64,000 nt of DNA from Diorhabda sublineata (lineage: Eukaryota; Arthropoda; Insecta; Coleoptera; Chrysomelidae). Within the stretch, counting starts at the first letter, position 1. Every line of letters begins with the position of its first letter. Positions 30,087 through 41,534 of this stretch are shown here, in pieces. Position numbers and translations under genes: made by a program. The stretch covers positions 9,280,488 through 9,344,487 of the forward strand of contig NC_079480.1 of NCBI RefSeq assembly GCF_026230105.1, written 5' to 3'. The notes below the pieces were generated by a model. It did not search any database. It worked only from the letters and a program-made list of their open reading frames with translations, and had not been told where the DNA came from.

Positions 30087-31728
30087 AGTGCAGGGCATAG
30101 TGGCGCATTTGTTTGCAAAATTGTTTTAAATCATAATTTTTTTAAATGTCCGGAAAATGTTCCTGATTATAAAAGTATAAGATGACGCTTGATATCTTTT
30201 GATGTTATTGTTTAATCAACGACATACTGAATAAGTCAGAAAAAATGCATTTTTTGTAACGAATTAATTTTTTTTATATTCTTTACAATATTTTCAATGA
30301 AATAAGTCTTTACACGTATTATTGTATAATTTTCCTGAATTAAATAATATACCTAAAACATTGGAATGTTATAATGTTTAATTTTTTATCAAATATTTCA
30401 ACTATCTTAAACAAATTAACCTAAATAAATTTGAAGAATTTTGTTTTATTCAGGGCCGAATTAAGATTTATAAGGCCCGGTGCTAAAATAATGACGGGGC
30501 CCCCTTAAGGAATTCGAAAACCCGAAAAAATTCACAAAATAATATCAATACGTTAGATTTGTGGTATCAACACATCAAAAAGTACAGAATGATTTCCAAA
30601 TGATGGGGCCCTCTTGGACCTGGGGCCCGGGGCTATAGCCCCCCAAGCCCCTAGCTTAATCCGGCCCTGGTTTTCTTATATGTTTTATTTATGTTATAAC
30701 AAATGCTCCCTATGCGCAGACACTTTTCAAGAGAGAATGAAATATTTTTATCTTAATGTATAAGATGAGTGAGGCCGACGACGTGCTTAAAAAACTTACT
30801 ATTTTTCAGTAGTAATACGTTAAAAAAATATTCTTACTGCTTCTAATATTAATCTATTAAATTTTCCAACTTATTGTTTGTGTAATGGAATGTTTATTTA
30901 TTATTAAAATATTTGAAATAACTTTTTTTAGTGATTGAAAAACTTTTTTCTGTAAAATAATGAAAGTAGATAGGTATTTTGCAAATCATAAAATTTTATG
31001 ATCCCAGTAACCCAACAATGTTCATTGAAACAGGTAGAAATTTTTCACAGATCACCACAAGTGTATTTGTCCTTTTTTATCTTACTGGAAGATAGGGTTC
31101 AAAAAGTGTTACTTCTTAGACGGTATTTGAAAATGATTTTTTCATAAACAAAAAGAAATGTTGAAAATAAATGTTTCTGTTAACTTCAATCACCAAAAAA
31201 AGTTATATAAAATATTTTAATAATAAATAAAAATCTCCTTACACATAACAATAGGTTGGAAAATTTGATAGATTAATATTTGAAGCAATAGGAATTTTTT
31301 TTAACGTATTACTGCTGAAAAATAGCAAACATTTTTTTTAGCGCGTAGGGAGCATTCGTTATAACATGAATAAAACATATAAGAAAACAAAATTCTTCAA
31401 ATCTATTTAGGTTAATTTGTTCAAGATAGTTGAAATATTTGATAGAAAATTAATTATAACATTTCAATTTCTTAGGTATATTATTTAATTCAGGAAAATT
31501 AGGATTTTCAGCGATTTTGAATTTTAAAAAATTCATTACAATTAATCGGTTGCAGATACGATAATAGGTGTAAGGACTTTTTTCATTCGAAATATTGTGA
31601 AGAAAATTAATTCATTGCAAAAAATGCATTTTTTCTGGCTTATTCAGTTTTTCACACCTCCCAGACATTTTAAAAAAAATACGACTTAAAACAATTTTGC
31701 AAACGAATGCGCCACTTTGCTCTGAGCT
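30087..31728. mobile_element. Fold-back DNA element with long inverted repeats
   Basis: The two halves (about 30087-30945 and 31185-31728) are inverted copies. Matched landmarks: AGTGGCGCATTTGTTTGCAA (30099) against its reverse near 31700; GAAAAAATGCATTTTTTG near 30240 against 31625; CAAATTAACCTAAATA near 30412 against 31410; GCTCCCTATGCGC near 30704 against 31342; AGTAATACGTTAAAAAAA near 30810 against 31300; TTTTTTAGTGATTGAA near 30925 against 31190. The outer ends read AGTGCAGGGCATAGTGG and, reversed, AGCTCAGAGCAAAGTGG, each flanked by ATATT (30082-30086 and 31729-31733), a possible 5-bp target duplication. The central ~240 bp is unpaired and has no coding sequence. A non-autonomous element of undetermined superfamily. 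Confidence 0.75.
30451..30669. mobile_element. hAT-type MITE nested in the fold-back left arm
   Basis: Ends CAGGGCCGAATTAAG and (reversed) CAGGGCCGGATTAAG form ~15-bp inverted repeats with one mismatch; the interior is rich in 'ggggcccc' words. It is flanked by 8-bp duplications GTTTTATT (30443-30450) and GTTTTCTT (30670-30677). The fold-back's other arm (reverse of ~31385) holds a single unduplicated GTTTTCTT at the matching place, which confirms the insertion. 219 bp, no coding capacity. The 8-bp duplication and CAGGG ends fit the hAT superfamily. Confidence 0.85.
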
Positions 31729-31984
31729 ATATTCTAAATGATTAATAGGTTCTGGAATTATTTTGTGGATATTTGATATTATTTCTAGAAAACTAAAACA
31801 GTCTGAATAAAAACCAATACACTATCTACAAAACACTAGATAATTTAAAAAAAATGAATCCAGGTGTAAAATCAGTACTTTTAGATAAAAAAATCACAGT
31901 TACGATTACTAGTACCGAAAATGGCATACAATCAACATTTCTTGAAGACACCTGAACATATCAGAAGGCGAGTCTAGAAGAACG

Positions 31985-32260
31985 TAATCATATCAACATT
32001 CATGTACTTCTCAGAAACATAAGATACAACTGATAAACGAATAATGATATTGCAAGCAACAGATGTTAGATACATGTGTAAAACAAATGGAACTATGCCC
32101 GAAATGACAAATGCGGCAATAATTGAGTATAAACACCCTAAAACAATATATATAGAAAAAAGTCAATTCCGACATGTAAAAAGAATGAATGAAAGATAAA
32201 AGGTGGGGGATGGATATGGATGAATCGATCGAACAGTTCGAAAAAAGAGGAAATAAACTG
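31985..32260 (+). pseudogene. LINE C-terminal fragment
   Basis: Reads MILQATDVRYMCKTNGTMPE then MTNAAIIEYKHPKTIYIEKS and QFRHVKRMNER, corresponding to 'LQ-AEMR-LR---G-T--DRIRN--I---L-I--I---IEK-QLRW-GHV-RMNE-R' at the end of insect LINE ORF2. The tryptophan-glycine of the 'RWFGHV' block is lost. Frames downstream (32220-32590) are open but unlike any family. Confidence 0.5.
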
Positions 32261-32261
32261 C

Positions 32262-33635
32262 AGAAAGTGCTATACCAATTGCATGGAAATGAAAATGAAA
32301 TGGAACAAACTCAGAAATGAATACCACATGTCAAAAGTAGCTCAGCCCCTGTCTCACACCGATAACAGGTACAAAGATGCTAGTATTAAGCAAGTACCAA
32401 AGTGGAAACATTTGCATCTTCACCAAAGAAGAACAGAAAACCAGGCTATCTAACGTCACAAAGAAATTTTCCTATTCCTACTGAAATACGTACGAATCCG
32501 GGACGATGCGCCAAATCATATGGCTCCACTAATGGTGTATGCATATACTTTAAAACTCCATCAACTATAAATTCTCCATCAAACGGTTGAAACATGAAAC
32601 GTTCATGAATATTTCAGAATTAATAATAAGATATACGTTGCGAAATAATTTATTTATAATTAATGCTTAAAACCACATTATACCCATAACGATGATGTAA
32701 TTTGTAAATGTCAAATGTTTCTAGAAATCAAAGATTCTGAAATATTTTTTTTTTCTATTTCGAATAAATCAATGTTATTAATTTCGAATTGGAAGGTTTT
32801 ATAAGTTTTATCATTAAACGATTATAGAGATATTAACTTTTTTGAGTACATATTATTGAAATGATGTACTAAAAAGTATCAAAATTTGGATTCATATCCA
32901 GAAAAAATACAGAATTTATTCAAAATAATTTTCACTGAGATCTATTTCTACTAATTTTTTTCTTTAAAAAAAAATCAGTTATGTTACTTTCAACAATGAA
33001 TAAATTAAGGTAATGTAATTGATGACAGAAGACTAAATGTCATAAGTGTGATACTTAGTAGTGCTTCTCAAACGTATATTTCACTACAATTTTCCTTATC
33101 ACCTAATATAGATTAGGTTACGCTACTAAAGTGTATTTTCTATAGTTACTCTATGTAACATTCAAAAAAGTTTATCACTGATTTTGTATAAAGTTAAATA
33201 AAAAGATTATTATTCTAAAACATATTCCTGTTTAACCATAGATAAACCACTGATTTATCATTCCAACAAATTAACTAGACAACTATATCACGGTTACAAC
33301 ATGCATCAGAATAGATAAAATAAATGTTTTCGTACGTCGTTTCCTTGAAAAATATTCTTATAACCCAATTTGGTAAGGTTTTTAATAATTTGTCTATGTA
33401 TAATTTCACGTTTTATACAAATTTATTAAGAGACTCATATATTTAGTGAACTCCTGTATAGTCTTTTATATGATGAATTATGTTGGTCACCTCTTGTTTC
33501 TTCAATTGTCAACTCCACGTTTAGATATAATTAACATCAACAGAAAATCGTGAAAAAACGAAAACTATCTATTTGGTATTGCAAAGATTATTTGAAATTG
33601 CCATAAAAAAACACAATGTATTCAAACAAATGTTT
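32262..33635. other. No gene recognised
   Basis: AT-rich; two overlapping lysine-rich frames (32220-32453, 32402-32590) may be out-of-frame LINE tail. The rest is featureless. Confidence 0.45.
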
Positions 33636-33639
33636 ATTT

Positions 33640-33810
33640 GAAGTAAAGAACATAAAATGGAAAATCATGTTTTAAATATATGGCGCACGAGTATGTTACG
33701 TAGTTTTTGACGGATGTTTTTCTTTAATTGGAGTATTTTTCTCAACTTATTCACGTAAATTCGACTTTGAGGAAGCCCCCATGAAAATAAATCAGCTGAA
33801 GATGAGCCTA
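33640..33810 (-). pseudogene. DUF4817-type transposase C-terminal fragment
   Basis: On the minus strand a broken frame gives SADLFSWGLPQSRIYVNKLR, then KILQLKKNIRQKLRNILVRH and IFKT. It aligns with the C-terminal part of insect Tc1/mariner-superfamily transposases, 'PDFFLWG-LKS-VYVNKP-TI-QLK-NIR-EIR-IP---L'. The third catalytic aspartate block is shifted to 'LIYFHGG'. Nothing further upstream is readable. Confidence 0.55.
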
Positions 33811-33811
33811 G

Positions 33812-36475
33812 GCTGCTGGGAGACCATGCACCTTTGCACGAGATTCATTTTGTTTCTGATATTTCTTCCACCAAGGGTAAAATTTCGTTGGTATTCTTTA
33901 AAATAATGTAGTTGAGAAAAATCTAGTAGTATTTTCACATATTCTGGAGATGGAACAGTCACTGAATCCCATTTTCAAAAAAGTTCTGACCAATCATGCC
34001 TTTTGAAGATATTGTCGCCCAAACTGTCACTTGTGGAGAATGTTATGGTTTTAGATAAAGTAAAAGTTGGTTTTAATCGAGAAAAAAATATTATTGTAGT
34101 CGTTAAAACGTTCGATATTTGCATTGAGGAAGATTTTTCAAATTTTTGTACTGAATGTATCTTGAAGAGATGCAGTGTTCAAGTCCATCTTCAATATTTG
34201 ACGCTATGTTCGAAGTATTGCCAAACATCTGAGCACCGAAGAAATCTTATCATTATGAGACGATCATGACGATGATATAATCCCTTTACTGCTACCAATA
34301 AAAAATAGGATAGTTTTTATCTTTTAAAAATGATATTATCTCATGAGTAAATCAAATTTTGAAGTCAACGCAGACGAAGAATATACTTCTAACCTCACAT
34401 CACATATGAAGTGGATAAATATAAATGATATTGTAAATTTTGTTATATTTCCTTGGAAAGTAAACACTTTTTAGAGATAAATAGTTATTCATACTTCAAG
34501 GCATGTAAAATTTATTAGTCGAGAGTATGGAGGGTAGAGGTAAAAACAACCATCTTGTATGAGGGATTAGTTCTCTCGCCAAAATAAGGCTAGTGTAGCA
34601 GGTGGAATTAATATGAATTTAGCAGTTATATATTTTTTGTACAATTTTCTAATGAATTTGTATATTAATAGTTTCTTGGACTTATGACTTTCAAAAAAGA
34701 ATTTAATTTACTATCCTACTCTAATAGTTTGTGGCGCTCTTTTTAAAATTCTTCCACTTGCTACTATAGCGCCACCTTAATTTGCCTTTCAACAGACACA
34801 CAACAAACAATACATACACCGAGATGGTTCTCCTTACCTCTACTTTCCATAGTCGAGAGTGATTTTGCACCTGAGTAATGACGAGGGCTGGCAATAAAGT
34901 TCATGACTAATAAATATACTTTTACATCCCATGAAATGTATAAGATTTTTCCTAATTTCTGCAGAATTGATTTTTTGAGTTTTATTAATTCAATTTGATA
35001 CTTTTTGCACGAAAGCAAACCGGTTGGTTTCTATAGCATCATAAGCTTTATTAGTTCAACCACGTCAAGTTGAGAGTTTATTGTCAAAATTTGAGTAAAT
35101 TGGGCAATCTAACGATTTGTCAAATCAGCTGATGCCCATGCTGCCGTGATATGAACAAATGCTTTTGTCGTATGTTTTGTGATTTGTGAATTTATTTGAT
35201 CGAATTTAAGACTTATTTTTTCCAGTTTTATTGCGAAATTACTTAAAGAGCTGCTACGAAAAGAATTGCGAAATTTCCCTCCCTGAAAGTAGCTTTGTCG
35301 TTTTTTTTCACAATGCAGTATTGTTCTCAGTGTAGACAAGCGGTAAATATAATCTGAAACGTATGTATATTGGAAACTTGTGGAGAATGAGTAGGATTCT
35401 CATTAAATGGTTGATTTTGCCTAAAGCTTAAGTTTGTACCTACTAGTATCTTTCAGCAGCCACTGGATTATCACTTTTAAACCTACTCATGTTTAATAAA
35501 CTTGATAACGCAACAATGGACATTTTAATGTCAAAAAACTGCCCTAACTTAAATATCCTAAAATAAAACAATACAAAACAACTCTCACTACCAGATATAG
35601 CAAAAAAATGAACGTGGGCACGAGAAAATCAATTATTTGCCCCACGACCGCCAGTTTGACATAGATCAGCTGTTTTCTTAGATTGCCTAATTGAAATTAT
35701 TGATAAAATCTAGGAAGAAGTATGAAACAACTTATCAATCAATACCTAAGAAAATGGCGTGTGTGAGTGAACATTATTCAAATTTTGTTAATATATTCAT
35801 AATTCTGATACTTGTACTATTGTTATTTATATTACTAGGATTCACACCAGCAATGAAAATTTATTGGTCCAAAAGGTCCACCTAAGTTATGATTTAGTGG
35901 TCCAAAAATATAACGTGGTAGACAAAAGTAAAAAAATTAACATGCATGCTACACACACTTTTATACATATTTTTACGGCATATATAAATTCTTTTATGCA
36001 AAAGCAGCACAGTAAATATAAAACATAGGTTTTTTTAAAAAGATTTTAGGCGACAAATTTGTCGTCGATGTGTATGATTTTGGCGACATTTCTTGATGAT
36101 TTTGGCGACAATTGTCGCTATGTCGCCATGTTGGCGTGAACCCTACATATTACTCATTTTTCATAAATTATTGTTAGCTTGACGTTGCAAATGAAATAAA
36201 AAATTAAAGGTATGATATAGGATGTTTTTAAAGTAAGATACACGTTTTATATGGCAAAATTGTTACTTACGTCCTTCAAAACATTGTCAAAATGCGTTAT
36301 TCACAATATAGGGAGAAGAAAATAGTGATTAGAAAAAATTGTGAAGTGAGCAGAGCGACTTGAACAATTTCTCGAACAAAATAAAATCACTTTAAACACA
36401 AATATAATAGTTCAAAGTTGTGGACGGCCTTCAGATAGTCCCATCGCGCCCCATTAGAAGTTCTCAGAGACAGAT
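33812..36475. other. No gene recognised
   Basis: Several short frames (34003-34269 plus; 34764-35018 and 35109-35339 minus; 35691-35885 plus with a hydrophobic stretch) show no family motif. A cluster of GGCGACA repeats is listed separately. Confidence 0.45.
36042..36143. repeat. Clustered GGCGACA/TGTCGCC words
   Basis: The heptamer GGCGACA or its complement occurs about five times in 90 bp, including the direct repeat GATTTTGGCGACA (36076 and 36098) and the palindrome GGCGACAATTGTCGC (36104-36118). Not like the AT-rich surroundings; possibly the subterminal region of an unidentified DNA transposon. Confidence 0.55.
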
Positions 36476-36479
36476 GTAC

Positions 36480-37440
36480 TTTGAGATGAACTTCGGCTTG
36501 AACCCTTTGATGTCATTAGGCAAGTTTTGAGGTTTGCCAAGATTTTTAAACCGCGCTCAAGTAAGTGCAGGACGCGCGCAGATAACGTGGTCTACAGTTT
36601 CGTCCTCCTCCATGTACCAAGACACTTCGAATCGTTCGTAATGGCTATGGTGTGGAGATGGCGTCTTAGAAGACCGTGTCCGGTCACTAGTCGAATTTTT
36701 CGCCTGTTTAATTGGATCAGTTGTTTGGTGTAGGAACGCACAAGTCTATCTATATAGGCCTTCCCTTGACCGATGCCTCTATGTGTCTCTATCCATCTAT
36801 GTCCAGCCCGCCTTGCGAGTAGACCGTTCAGAGACGCGATGGCAATACTTTTGGCCACACCAATGATGGGTTCTGAACCCATCGAGGGTTCGCCGATCCC
36901 AGTCTGGCGAGTGAGTCCGCTTCGTCACTGCTTTGTTACCCAAGTGACCGAGTACCCCAACGAGCTGGATCTTGCAACTATCACTCACCAGTTTCTTTAG
37001 AACTCTTTGCACTTCAGCACTATCTTAGAGCACACCTTTTCAGCCGTTATAGCTTGTGTGGCAGCTCTATTATCAGAGCAGATTGAAATTACTGTGTTCC
37101 TGTGACGTCGATTGAGTATGGCACGTCCGCATTCCATCACAGCGAATACCTCGGCTTGGAAGTCGATGGTGTGTTTCCCAAGCAAAAATGATTTGTAGAA
37201 TCCTGTTCCGTTCAAGCCATTCCTCTTGGAGCCATCTGTATACCAGGCGGCTCCATTATTTAAATTGGCGGGCATGGAGTTACCATTCCACTGCTCCCGC
37301 TCAGAAATGAGTGCCTCCAAGCCCACATTATCTATGGTTGTAGGCGTCATTTATTCGCCGCCCATCGAAATTGAAAGGGCATTCACCTGTGGCCTGCGTC
37401 CAGATTCTTGCATGACCAGTTGATCCAGGCTGCAGTAACA
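36480..37440 (-). pseudogene. LINE RNase H and C-terminal domain relic (R1/I-like)
   Basis: On the minus strand, residues 35-117 of the frame 37350-36997 give an RNase H domain: AAWYTDGSKRNGLNGTGFYK (first catalytic Asp in 'YTDGSK'), TIDFQAEVFAVMECGRAIL (catalytic Glu in 'QAE--A'), ISICSDNRAATQAI (second Asp in 'SDNRAA'). After a frameshift near 36990 comes KIQLVGVLGHLGNKA, the 'V-LVWVPGHSGI-GNE-AD' block with the Asp lost. The frame 36882-36592 continues with RRKIRLVTGHGLLRRHLHTI, the 'TGH-PLRRHL' segment preceding the C-terminal zinc knuckle in R1/I-like LINEs. The polypeptide is complete enough to call confidently but has at least two frameshifts. GC content is higher than the flanks, suggesting a later arrival. 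Confidence 0.85.
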
Positions 37441-37441
37441 C

Positions 37442-38356
37442 AAATATTATATAATGTTTTTTATACAGCTGCCTTATTTTGATAATAAAATAGACAAATT
37501 TGGAATGACATTAAACTTCAAAATGCATTTCAATATTCAAATGATGACAAAACTGCGTTGAAAATATTTTTATACTGTAGTGTATAGTCGACTTTACAGT
37601 ACTAATTAGAGTCCGGAAAATAGCTCTTTAAGGTATCCTTGTATTTTACAATACTCTTAAATTTTGCTTTTTAGTTAAAACCGTAAACAGTATGAGAAAA
37701 ACCATATCACGATATACGTCCGTAAAGTAAGTATTAATATACTCGATTAGATATTCTTGACTCGGCTCCTTCGTTGCCTCGTCTATCTCGTACCGTACTA
37801 AATCACTTCCGGGACTTTTAACATAAACAATCACTTTTAACAATGTTGACTGTCATTAAAACTGGAGCTTATATTGGCAGATGTACAAAAAAAGTAAGGT
37901 GTTAGTTGATCCAGGAAATAAACTGTGTTCCAAGTTTCATTTGAATCAATCCAGCAGTTTTTATTTTTTTTATTCTACTTCTTCGTGAAATATCCATCGC
38001 TTGAAAATTTTCTATATTCATCTGGGTCTATAACCTCTTGCAATTCTTTCATATTTTAAAGATATAACCCTGTAGATTTCGCATAATGAAAACGTCCTGC
38101 TGTATAGAAGAATGGAATAGGTAACTATCCATTTCAGATGTAATTCCCAGTTTCCCATTCTATTCTTCCAGCTGCTTAAATATTTCTGATAAGAGAAACA
38201 ATCTGTAGTATAAAATCCAACTTGCAAGTACATCTTTAAACAAAAGCTTAAATCGACGGGTAACCTCTAGTATATTCGAATGTCGCTTCTTAATTGAAAA
38301 TGGACTTATATTTTGTTATTACAAACATCTCCTTTAAAAGTCCTATAAAGCATATA
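37442..38356. other. No gene recognised
   Basis: AT-rich; two minus-strand frames (37646-37843, 38018-38233) without motif. Confidence 0.5.
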
Positions 38357-39646
38357 CGAGGATATATTGAAAAATTGTTAGCCTACTATAGAACCAAACA
38401 AAATGTTAATGTCGAAATAATTTTATTACTCATCATATTCTCCTCTTAATTGGATACATTTATTACAGCGAACCTGCAACGTCTCTACACCTTCCAAAAA
38501 AAATGTTTCTTCTTGCTCTCCAAACCAGATCTCCACAGCTTATAGTACCTCCTAGTTGAAAGAAAATTTTCGACCTTTTAAATTTTTTTTCAGTTGAGGA
38601 AAGAGATGATAGTCGGACGGAGCCAAATCTGATGAATAAGGGGGAAGCTCTAGTAATTCAAACACTAAATCACGAAATTTTTGCATGGCAACATGAGATT
38701 TGTGTGCAGGGGCGTTGTCCTACAAAAACCAAACACCTTTGGATAGCTTTCCGCGTCCTTTCTCTTCAATTTTTTGTTTCTGTAGAGTGGTCAGTAATAT
38801 TGAATAATCTCCAGTTATAGCTCTACCCTTATGCAAAAAATCAATCATGATTACTCCATGGCAATCCCAAAAAACTGAAGCAAGAACTTTTCCAGCAGAT
38901 TTTTGGACACGAAACTTCTTAGGTCTTGGAAAACCAGAGTGTGGCCATTACATCGATTGTTGCTTTGTCTCTTCATCGTAGAAATGTACCCAAGTCTCAT
39001 CCATAGTAACAATTCGGTTTAAGAAGTCTACATCGTTTACAAATCGAGCACAGATCGAACGCAATGCTTCTACCCTTGTACGCTTTTGGTCAACATTCAA
39101 ACATTTGGGTATCCATTTTGCAGCAATTTTTCTCATGTCCAAATTGACGTGAACTATATGATGAACGCGTTCGTATGAAATATTCAGTGCTTCAGATATC
39201 CGTTTTAGACCAATTCGACGGTCTGATAAAATCATGTCATGAACTGCATCGATATTTTCGGTGACACACAGAAACTGACCTTCCCGATCGGTCATCATCT
39301 TCAATGAAAAATTCACTTCTTTTGAAGCTTTCAGTTCAATTTTTCACTGTCGCATACGAAGGATATTGATCACCAAAGGTATTGAGCATATCTTTATAAA
39401 TCTGCTTACCTCTTTACCTTTTTAAATACAGGTACTTGATGATGGCTCGATACTCCAATTTTTCTATTTTCACAATTTCGGTGGACATCTTTTTTCTTTT
39501 AATTTATTGCGTAAGTCTAGTTTACTCTTTTGACGTCAAACTTTACACTGACACTTCTAATAAGTTATTGTTCGTTGCTATGGTAACGCAATATTTTGTT
39601 TCTGCATGGAACGGGTCTAGGCTAACTAGATATCAATATATCCTCG
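38357..39646 (-). mobile_element. Mariner element, near full length (copy 1 of 3)
   Basis: Ends CGAGGATATATTGAAAAATT (38357) and, reversed, CGAGGATATATTGATATCTA (from 39646) form the inverted repeats, each bordered by TA (38355-38356, 39647-39648). The second inverted-repeat block, GTTAGCCTA near 38379 and 39620, also matches. At 1290 bp this is the standard mariner length. The family has two truncated relatives at 43759-44393 and 53692-54619. Confidence 0.9.
38440..39480 (-). pseudogene. Mariner transposase, copy 1
   Basis: The gene reads right to left. Frame 39316-38948 (122 codons) covers the second helix-turn-helix (GLKRISEALNISYERVHHIV) and the first catalytic Asp in IVTMDETWVHFY. It ends at an in-frame stop replacing the Glu after KQQSM. 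Downstream in other frames are VFWDCHGVIMIDFL (~38870-38830, second-strand block), a 'QDNAP-HKS' remnant (~38720), and DLAPSDYHLFPQLKK (~38610), the third catalytic Asp of the DD34D triad. The N-terminus near 39480 reads MSTEIVKIEKLEYRAII. All catalytic aspartates remain recognisable; at least one stop and several frameshifts silence it. Confidence 0.85.
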
Positions 39647-39648
39647 TA

Positions 39649-41500
39649 TATGCAGAACGTAGCAATTAAATCCTTAGTTCAAATCCACAGGTAATCTTTA
39701 CATGTCACTAACTGATAATTCATTAATAATTTTTCTCATACAATATACCTTCATAGCCAGAGAAAACATATATAAGCAAAAATTGGTAATAAAACAATAA
39801 ATACATACTATTAAATAAAAACTCATATTTATAAATATGAATTCGTGCAGTTTAAACTTGATTAAGGATGAAAATTTGAATTTATTAAGAGGAATACTGT
39901 ACATTTGTGAATATCAAATAATTTATTTAAAAAATAAGATGAGTTGATTATTGTATATTGTCGGAAAACCGCGTATTTCGTTAATGTTCGTTCAATGCTA
40001 TAATACGTTATACAAAATTATTCATCAAACTTTCCACCGAAGATATCCCATGAAAATTTGTTTCGATATTTTGAAACTGTTTACATAAAAAATTTCGTAA
40101 CAATTGACAAATTAAAGTAATCTATTATTGTAATTTTAGGTTCCGCGTTTAATGCTATGTTATTATTTCTAAACACGAACACTTGTGCAGCGTTGCCGCT
40201 ATTAAATACTCATAAGGTACACAATTCGTCTAATTAAGATAATTAAAGTGATAAATACTTAAAGAAAAGTCGATACGTCAATTTTATCTATCTTTCAAAA
40301 ATTATTTAAAAAAACTAATTTAGTAACAGAAGAGACTTAAAATTAAGAAGATTCAGAAACATAAACATATCAAAACTGGTAACGAAAAGTTGACTTGAGT
40401 TCTGTCACTTTATTGCACTAGCGTGTTAAAGTTTGATCAAAACGTGTCGTCTGTAGCAATCATTAAATACAAACACAACTAATTTGAATATTCAAACTGA
40501 CAGTAATGCAAAAGCAGTAGCTTTGAATTAGTTGCAGGGAAAATTGAAGACATTGGGTACATGAAAAGCAAAATACGCAAGAAACGTACTTTTTCGAAAA
40601 ATCAAATCACCAAAATTGTAATCACTATGGTCTATGTATTCAATGTTACTTGATGTACTCGACGCTATCTTAAAAAATTAGTATTGACTAGATTAACTTG
40701 AGTTTCTAAAATCACTCCTAAAGAAAGTGTTCTTAATCAAGTTGTACGAATTAACATTCCTGCTAATTACCGAACGACAGTGCGAAATATCTAAATCTAT
40801 AGGGTTATCATTTATACAAAGGATAAATGCTTCCGCCGATCAACAGCTACTTTTTAAATGGTGCGCTGGAGATAATACTTCCACAATTTCCAAATTTTAT
40901 ATAAATGATAATATTCATGAATAAAATTGATGCAGCAAAGAAAATTTTGCCAAAGACCATTGAATTGACATAGTTAAAAAGACATATTTGAAATTATAAA
41001 GTGAAAGTAGTTTTATTTTATTATGATTTAGTGAAAAAATGTTGCATCGCTACGAGCAAAAAGTGAAACATTATTTCAAGTAAATTCCGGTAACTATTAC
41101 CTTCAACTAAGTTGGAGCTTCTGAACACTACACCAACATTACAACAATTATACTGCCTGACACGCGTTTTGATCAGCAGAAAATGTCGCGTCAGGTAGTG
41201 TAAGCATTCAATTCTGAAATAAGTTTTCAAAATTATAAATGTTTTCAAAAGATTTTGCTTGGTTACTTTTGACTCACATCTGCAGTTGATTGGTTGTGGT
41301 GCTACAATCACTACAGCTGTTGGCAATCATGTGAACTAACAACGCCCACTAACCTAGTATTTAGCGAATGGTCCTCTTGTCGCGCCACCGATCAATGTTG
41401 TAGCTTTTACAGCCAAAATAATAGTGTGTGACATTACGACTGACAACGTTGTTCAACAGTGGTTAAGATTATGCCAGTGCGGTCAAGTGTCAGGTAAAAG
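39649..41500. other. No gene recognised
   Basis: AT-rich; frames at 39698-39904, 40727-40924 and 41021-41326 have no motif. The last ~100 bp may be 5' leader of the hAT relic that follows. Confidence 0.45.
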
Positions 41501-41534
41501 TAATACCAATACCGGTTTTTCTTGTTTATTAACA

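Noticed and set aside
30087..31728. Fold-back arms as a microRNA precursor
   Set aside because: Arms are hundreds of bases long with element-like ends and flanking duplication, so a transposon explains them better.
33790..33825. CTGAAGATGAG as a possible hammerhead core
   Set aside because: No GAAA after the putative helix II; the stretch is explained by antisense transposase coding sequence.
38632..38820. Plus-strand frame within mariner copy 1
   Set aside because: Antisense shadow of the transposase; the same shadow appears at 53820-54140 in copy 3.
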